NCBI RefSeq assembly: GCF_011300685.1
Contig: NZ_CP049864.1
Coordinates: forward strand, 1,294,885 to 1,358,884
Length of the DNA stretch: 64,000 bases
From: Lysobacter sp. HDW10
GTDB taxonomy: Bacteria; Pseudomonadota; Gammaproteobacteria; Xanthomonadales; Xanthomonadaceae
Reading direction: 5' to 3'
The translations under genes were made by a program, and so were the position numbers. The notes under the pieces are model-generated. The model was not told the origin of the DNA and searched no databases. It saw nothing but the letters and a program-made list of their open reading frames with translations. Positions 60,784-64,000 of this stretch are shown here, piece after piece (positions within the stretch are counted from its first letter, which is position 1; the number at the start of each line of letters is the position of its first letter).

Positions 60784-62162
60784 AACCCGTTCTCGCTGCA
60801 TCCGGGTCACTGCCATCGCAAGCAAACGCACCATGGACACCGCAAACCTGGCGCAATAAGACGGCGCTGCAGCAGCCCACATACCCTGACTCGGCCTTGC
60901 TCGAAGAGGCCGTCGATGAAGTGCGCGCATTGCCGCCCCTGGTCACCTCGTGGGAAATCCTCTCGCTGCAACAACAAATTGCCGAAGCACAAGAAGGCAA
61001 ACGCTTCTTTTTGCAAGGCGGCGATTGCGCTGAGATTTTTGCCGACTGCACCAATGACGTCATTTCGAATCGACTGAAAGTACTGCTGCAAATGAGCCTC
61101 GTGCTCGTGCATGGCTTGCGCAAGCCGGTCGTACGCGTGGGTCGCTTCGCAGGACAGTATGCAAAGCCGCGCTCGTCAGATTTGGAAGTGCGTGATGGCG
61201 TGAGTTTGCCGAGCTACCGCGGCGACATCATCAACTCACCTGAGTTCACTGAAGCCGCGCGGACACCCGACCCGCGTCGCATGATTCGCGCACACGCGCG
61301 TTCTGCGATGACACTGAACTTTGTGCGCGCGCTCATCGACGGCGGTTTCGCAGACTTGCACCACCCGGAATATTGGGACCTCGCATGGATGAAAGATTCG
61401 CCGCTTGCGGGTGAGTACCAACGCATGGTGGATGGCGTACGCGATGCCGTGCAGTTCATGGAAACGCTGTCTGGCCACAAGCTGCGCAACATGGAGACCG
61501 TAGATTTCTACGCCTCTCACGAAGCCTTGCTGTTGCCTTACGAAGAAGCTGTGACCCGCGAAGTGCCGCGTCAAACCGGCTGGTTCAACATGGGCACCCA
61601 CTTCCCATGGATCGGCATGCGCACGGCGGCAGCCGACGGCGCGCATCTTGAATACATGCGCGGCATCCGAAATCCAATTGCGGTCAAGGTCGGTCCTTCG
61701 GTGACCACAGGCGAATTGCGTCGCGTCATCGACACATTGAATCCGGAGAACACACCGGGCCGTCTCACCTTGATTCACCGCATGGGTGTGAAGGAAGTCG
61801 ACACCAAATTGGCACCGCTGTTGAAAGCGGTGCAAGCGGAAGGTTCGCGCGTCCTCTGGGTCTGCGACCCGATGCACGGCAATACTGAAACCGCTGCCAA
61901 TGGCTTAAAGACGCGCCGCTTCGAAAACATTCGTGGCGAAATTGAACGCGCATTTGAAGTGCACGCTGCCTGCGGAACGCATTTGGGCGGTGTGCATTTG
62001 GAACTTACGGGTGAGAACGTCACGGAGTGCACGGGGGGTGCACGTGCTTTGACCGATCACGATTTGGAACGCGATTACCGCTCCACCGTCGATCCACGCT
62101 TAAACGATGAGCAGGCATTGGAAATCGCCATGTCGATCGTCCGGAGTCAGAATCCTGCCTGA
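60780..62162 (+). CDS. Class II (plant-type) DAHP synthase
   Basis: Condenses phosphoenolpyruvate and erythrose 4-phosphate, the first step of the shikimate pathway. At 460 residues and without similarity in layout to AroF/G/H of E. coli, it is the class II form, normal for Xanthomonadaceae. Visible motifs are GGDCAEIFADCTND (metal-binding Cys), KPRSSDLEVRDG, RIGMRT-type PWIGMRTAAADGAH, and CDPMHGNTE. The GTG start overlaps the dsbB stop. Confidence 0.94.
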   Translation: MKPVLAASGSLPSQANAPWTPQTWRNKTALQQPTYPDSALLEEAVDEVRALPPLVTSWEILSLQQQIAEAQEGKRFFLQGGDCAEIFADCTNDVISNRLKVLLQMSLVLVHGLRKPVVRVGRFAGQYAKPRSSDLEVRDGVSLPSYRGDIINSPEFTEAARTPDPRRMIRAHARSAMTLNFVRALIDGGFADLHHPEYWDLAWMKDSPLAGEYQRMVDGVRDAVQFMETLSGHKLRNMETVDFYASHEALLLPYEEAVTREVPRQTGWFNMGTHFPWIGMRTAAADGAHLEYMRGIRNPIAVKVGPSVTTGELRRVIDTLNPENTPGRLTLIHRMGVKEVDTKLAPLLKAVQAEGSRVLWVCDPMHGNTETAANGLKTRRFENIRGEIERAFEVHAACGTHLGGVHLELTGENVTECTGGARALTDHDLERDYRSTVDPRLNDEQALEIAMSIVRSQNPA

Positions 62163-62233
62163 TCCCGTTGCGTGGATATCAGTGAGCCCGGGGAGGGGCG
62201 AATTGCATCAATAGTTTTTGGAACAACTTGGCG

Positions 62234-63121
62234 ATGTGGCCGAGCGAACTCGTTGTATGTGTGCTGTTGCTGTATGCCTTTTTGTTGTTGTCGACGGTGT
62301 GGGTGTATGCGGCCCGCAAGTCGATTGCGCTAAGAGAAAAGATCATGGCGTGGTGGATTTTCCTGCCCGCTGTGACTTTTGCATTGTTATTCACGGCGGC
62401 AGCGGGCTGGGCCCTCTGCGCGATCATCTTGTGCCTTGGGGTGCGAGAGGTGGCGTCGCACTTACGTGCTGATCAAGGACACCCGCGTCTAAGCGATCTT
62501 CTTCTGTGCGCAGCATTGTGCATCGCGATTGTTTGGGTCGTCTGGTTTTTTACGTGGGTCGGCGTGCTCGTATTCGCACTCGCGTTTGCCGCCATCTGTT
62601 GGCTGTTTGGTCACCCGCATCAGCACACGCGCAGGCGCGCGGCCATGTGCGCACTCGTACTGCTTTCGTCGGGTATGGCTTTCCTGCCCAAGCTGCAAGC
62701 ACAACTCGTCGATGACGGTCGATGGGTGCTGTGGCTATGTGCCGTCACGGCGCTGTGCGATGTTGCGCAATATATCGCGGGGACCACGATGGGCAAGCGG
62801 CAAGTCACACCTAGTGCGAGTCCGGGGAAAACCTGGGCAGGATGGTTCGGCGGGCTCGTTGTCGCCGTCTGTACCAGCCTCGCATTAGGCGGTGCGCTGT
62901 CACTCGCCACATGGCCTCCGTTGCTTGCCTATGGCGTGGCGATTGCGGTCAGCGGATTTATGGGCGACGTGTCGTTTTCAGCCTGCAAGCGAATGTTAGG
63001 CATCAAAGATTTTTCATCGCGCGTGCCCGGGCACGGCGGTGTGTTGGATCGTGTCGACAGTTTGACCTTCACGGCCCCGACGATTTTCATCCTTACTTTC
63101 TTTCAATCTGCGTCCGTTTGA
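62234..63121 (+). CDS. CdsA-like phosphatidate cytidylyltransferase (YnbB-like)
   Basis: A 295-residue membrane protein with about eight spans. The CDP-diglyceride synthase signature is complete near the C-terminus: SACKRMLGIKDFSS, then PGHGGVLDRVDS. A second motif is ASPGKTWAG. It would make a CDP-activated lipid from CTP. The adjacent alpha/beta hydrolase gives the same order as E. coli ynbB-ynbC, so it is more likely an accessory paralogue than the essential cdsA. ATG 62234 is chosen; an in-frame TTG lies two codons upstream. Ribosome site weak. Confidence 0.85.
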   Translation: MWPSELVVCVLLLYAFLLLSTVWVYAARKSIALREKIMAWWIFLPAVTFALLFTAAAGWALCAIILCLGVREVASHLRADQGHPRLSDLLLCAALCIAIVWVVWFFTWVGVLVFALAFAAICWLFGHPHQHTRRRAAMCALVLLSSGMAFLPKLQAQLVDDGRWVLWLCAVTALCDVAQYIAGTTMGKRQVTPSASPGKTWAGWFGGLVVAVCTSLALGGALSLATWPPLLAYGVAIAVSGFMGDVSFSACKRMLGIKDFSSRVPGHGGVLDRVDSLTFTAPTIFILTFFQSASV

Positions 63122-63148
63122 CGCCCCAAACAAGAGTGCATTTCCCCC

Positions 63149-64000
63149 ATGCAACGCCCTTCAATAGAGTCTGATTTCAATACATTCGATCGCATGCGCC
63201 TGTTCTACCGGACATGGAAGCCGGTCGTCGAGCCGTCTGGCAGAGTGCTGATTTTTTTGCACCGCGGACACGAACATTCAGGCCGCGTCGAGTCGCTGGT
63301 TGAACGTATCGCGGGCCCAGGCGACCTGTGCTTTGCATGGGATGCGCGCGGTCATGGCAAGTCGCCGGGTGTTCGGGGTGATGCGCCGGATTTTTATGCG
63401 TTGGTGCGCGACTTGCATGCGTTCGTGCAGCACGTGGTGCAAATGCATGGCGTGAAATTGGAACAGATCTTCATCGTTGCCAACAGCGTTGCTGCGGTCA
63501 CCACTGCGACCTGGCTGCATGACTACGCACCGCAAATTCGCGGCGTAGCGATGGCCGCTGCTGCGTTCTCGATCAAGTTGTATGTGCCGCTTGCCGAGCC
63601 CGCATTGCGTCTTGGGTTGAAAGCGAAGCCGGACCTGAAGGTGACGAGCTACGTTCGACCTTCGATGATCACGCATTCCGAGAAAGAGGCCAAAGCGTAT
63701 GCGTCTGACCCATTGGTGACGCGTGACATTTCCGCACGCGTATTGGTCGACCTTGCCGACACGGCGCGCCGCGTGGTGGCCGATGCGCAGGCAATCGATG
63801 TGCCTGTGTTGATGTTGGTCGCAGGTAAAGACGTCGTGGTTCGCACAGAGCCGCAACGTACGTTCTTCGACGGCCTGTCTTCGACCTTGAAGCAATGGCA
63901 GCTGATACCTGAAAGTCGCCACGCGATTTTTCATGAAGCGGACACCCGTGTCGGAGATGCGGCATGCAAATCGTTTATCGAGGCGTGCTTCAACAGCGAA
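63149..64000 (+). CDS. Alpha/beta hydrolase (YnbC-like), 3' end cut off
   Basis: The frame from ATG 63149 is open to the window end (284 codons). It shows an alpha/beta-hydrolase fold: LIFLHRGHEHSGR (oxyanion loop), CFAWDARGHGKSPG and, at the nucleophile position, IFIVANSVAAV, where ANSVA replaces the usual GxSxG. Acid and base may be in LVAGKDVVV and ESRHAIFHE. E. coli YnbC-type proteins carry a methyltransferase domain after the hydrolase; whether this one does lies beyond the window. It starts 27 bp after the CdsA-like gene. Confidence 0.8.
   Translation, partial: MQRPSIESDFNTFDRMRLFYRTWKPVVEPSGRVLIFLHRGHEHSGRVESLVERIAGPGDLCFAWDARGHGKSPGVRGDAPDFYALVRDLHAFVQHVVQMHGVKLEQIFIVANSVAAVTTATWLHDYAPQIRGVAMAAAAFSIKLYVPLAEPALRLGLKAKPDLKVTSYVRPSMITHSEKEAKAYASDPLVTRDISARVLVDLADTARRVVADAQAIDVPVLMLVAGKDVVVRTEPQRTFFDGLSSTLKQWQLIPESRHAIFHEADTRVGDAACKSFIEACFNSE

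Overview
The window looks like a chromosomal stretch of a gammaproteobacterium of the Xanthomonadaceae/Lysobacteraceae type (Lysobacter, Thermomonas, Pseudoxanthomonas or a relative). The evidence is the gene order: prfA-hemA, TPR gene-lolB-ispE-tRNA-Gln-prs-rplY-pth-ychF, then tRNA-Tyr/Gly/Thr-tuf-tRNA-Trp-secE-nusG-rplKAJL-rpoBC, str, S10, spc and alpha operons. A prolyl iminopeptidase whose catalytic residues fall at exactly the Xanthomonas enzyme positions, a class II DAHP synthase and moderately high GC also fit. The assignment is by inference, without a database search.

Layout. 1-14 kb is a housekeeping neighbourhood: the end of prmC, pip, a PhnA-like domain gene, a minus-strand run (ECF sigma factor, probable membrane partner, DUF3106 protein, nitroreductase, 5'-3' exonuclease, Nudix hydrolase, flavoprotein), sufT, a short asparaginase, DUF2069-wrbA, yihY, a TlpA-like lipoprotein, a GNAT acetyltransferase, and hemA-prfA. 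14-22 kb carries the TPR/lolB/ispE set, tRNA-Gln, prs, rplY, pth, ychF and a secreted isoaspartyl peptidase. 22-40.6 kb and 46-60.2 kb form the core translation and transcription block: two tuf copies, six tRNA genes in the whole window, secE, nusG, rpoBC and 34 ribosomal protein genes including rplY. Several gaps between these genes are highly structured and look like feedback leaders, attenuators or terminators.

The main accessory DNA is an insertion of about 5.8 kb between the second tuf gene and rpsJ, genes that are normally close in this family. It begins with a terminator and tRNA-Ala(CGC). An AT-richer block follows, with a type II restriction-modification pair (C5-cytosine methyltransferase plus an endonuclease with an MvaI/BcnI-like C-terminal domain and a long unexplained N-terminal half) and an unrecognised 185-residue gene. 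Then come a TRIC-family membrane protein and an extradiol dioxygenase with normal composition. No integrase, transposase or CRISPR array is visible.

The right end (60.2-64 kb) has dsbB overlapping a class II DAHP synthase gene, then a CdsA-like cytidylyltransferase and an alpha/beta hydrolase cut by the window edge; this pair resembles E. coli ynbB-ynbC. The most interesting signals are the R-M block, a terminator hairpin that contains a promoter's -35 box before rpsL, a REP-like palindrome translated in frame inside a lipoprotein, an ispE stop codon shared with tRNA-Gln, and the string of hairpins between rpsG and fusA.
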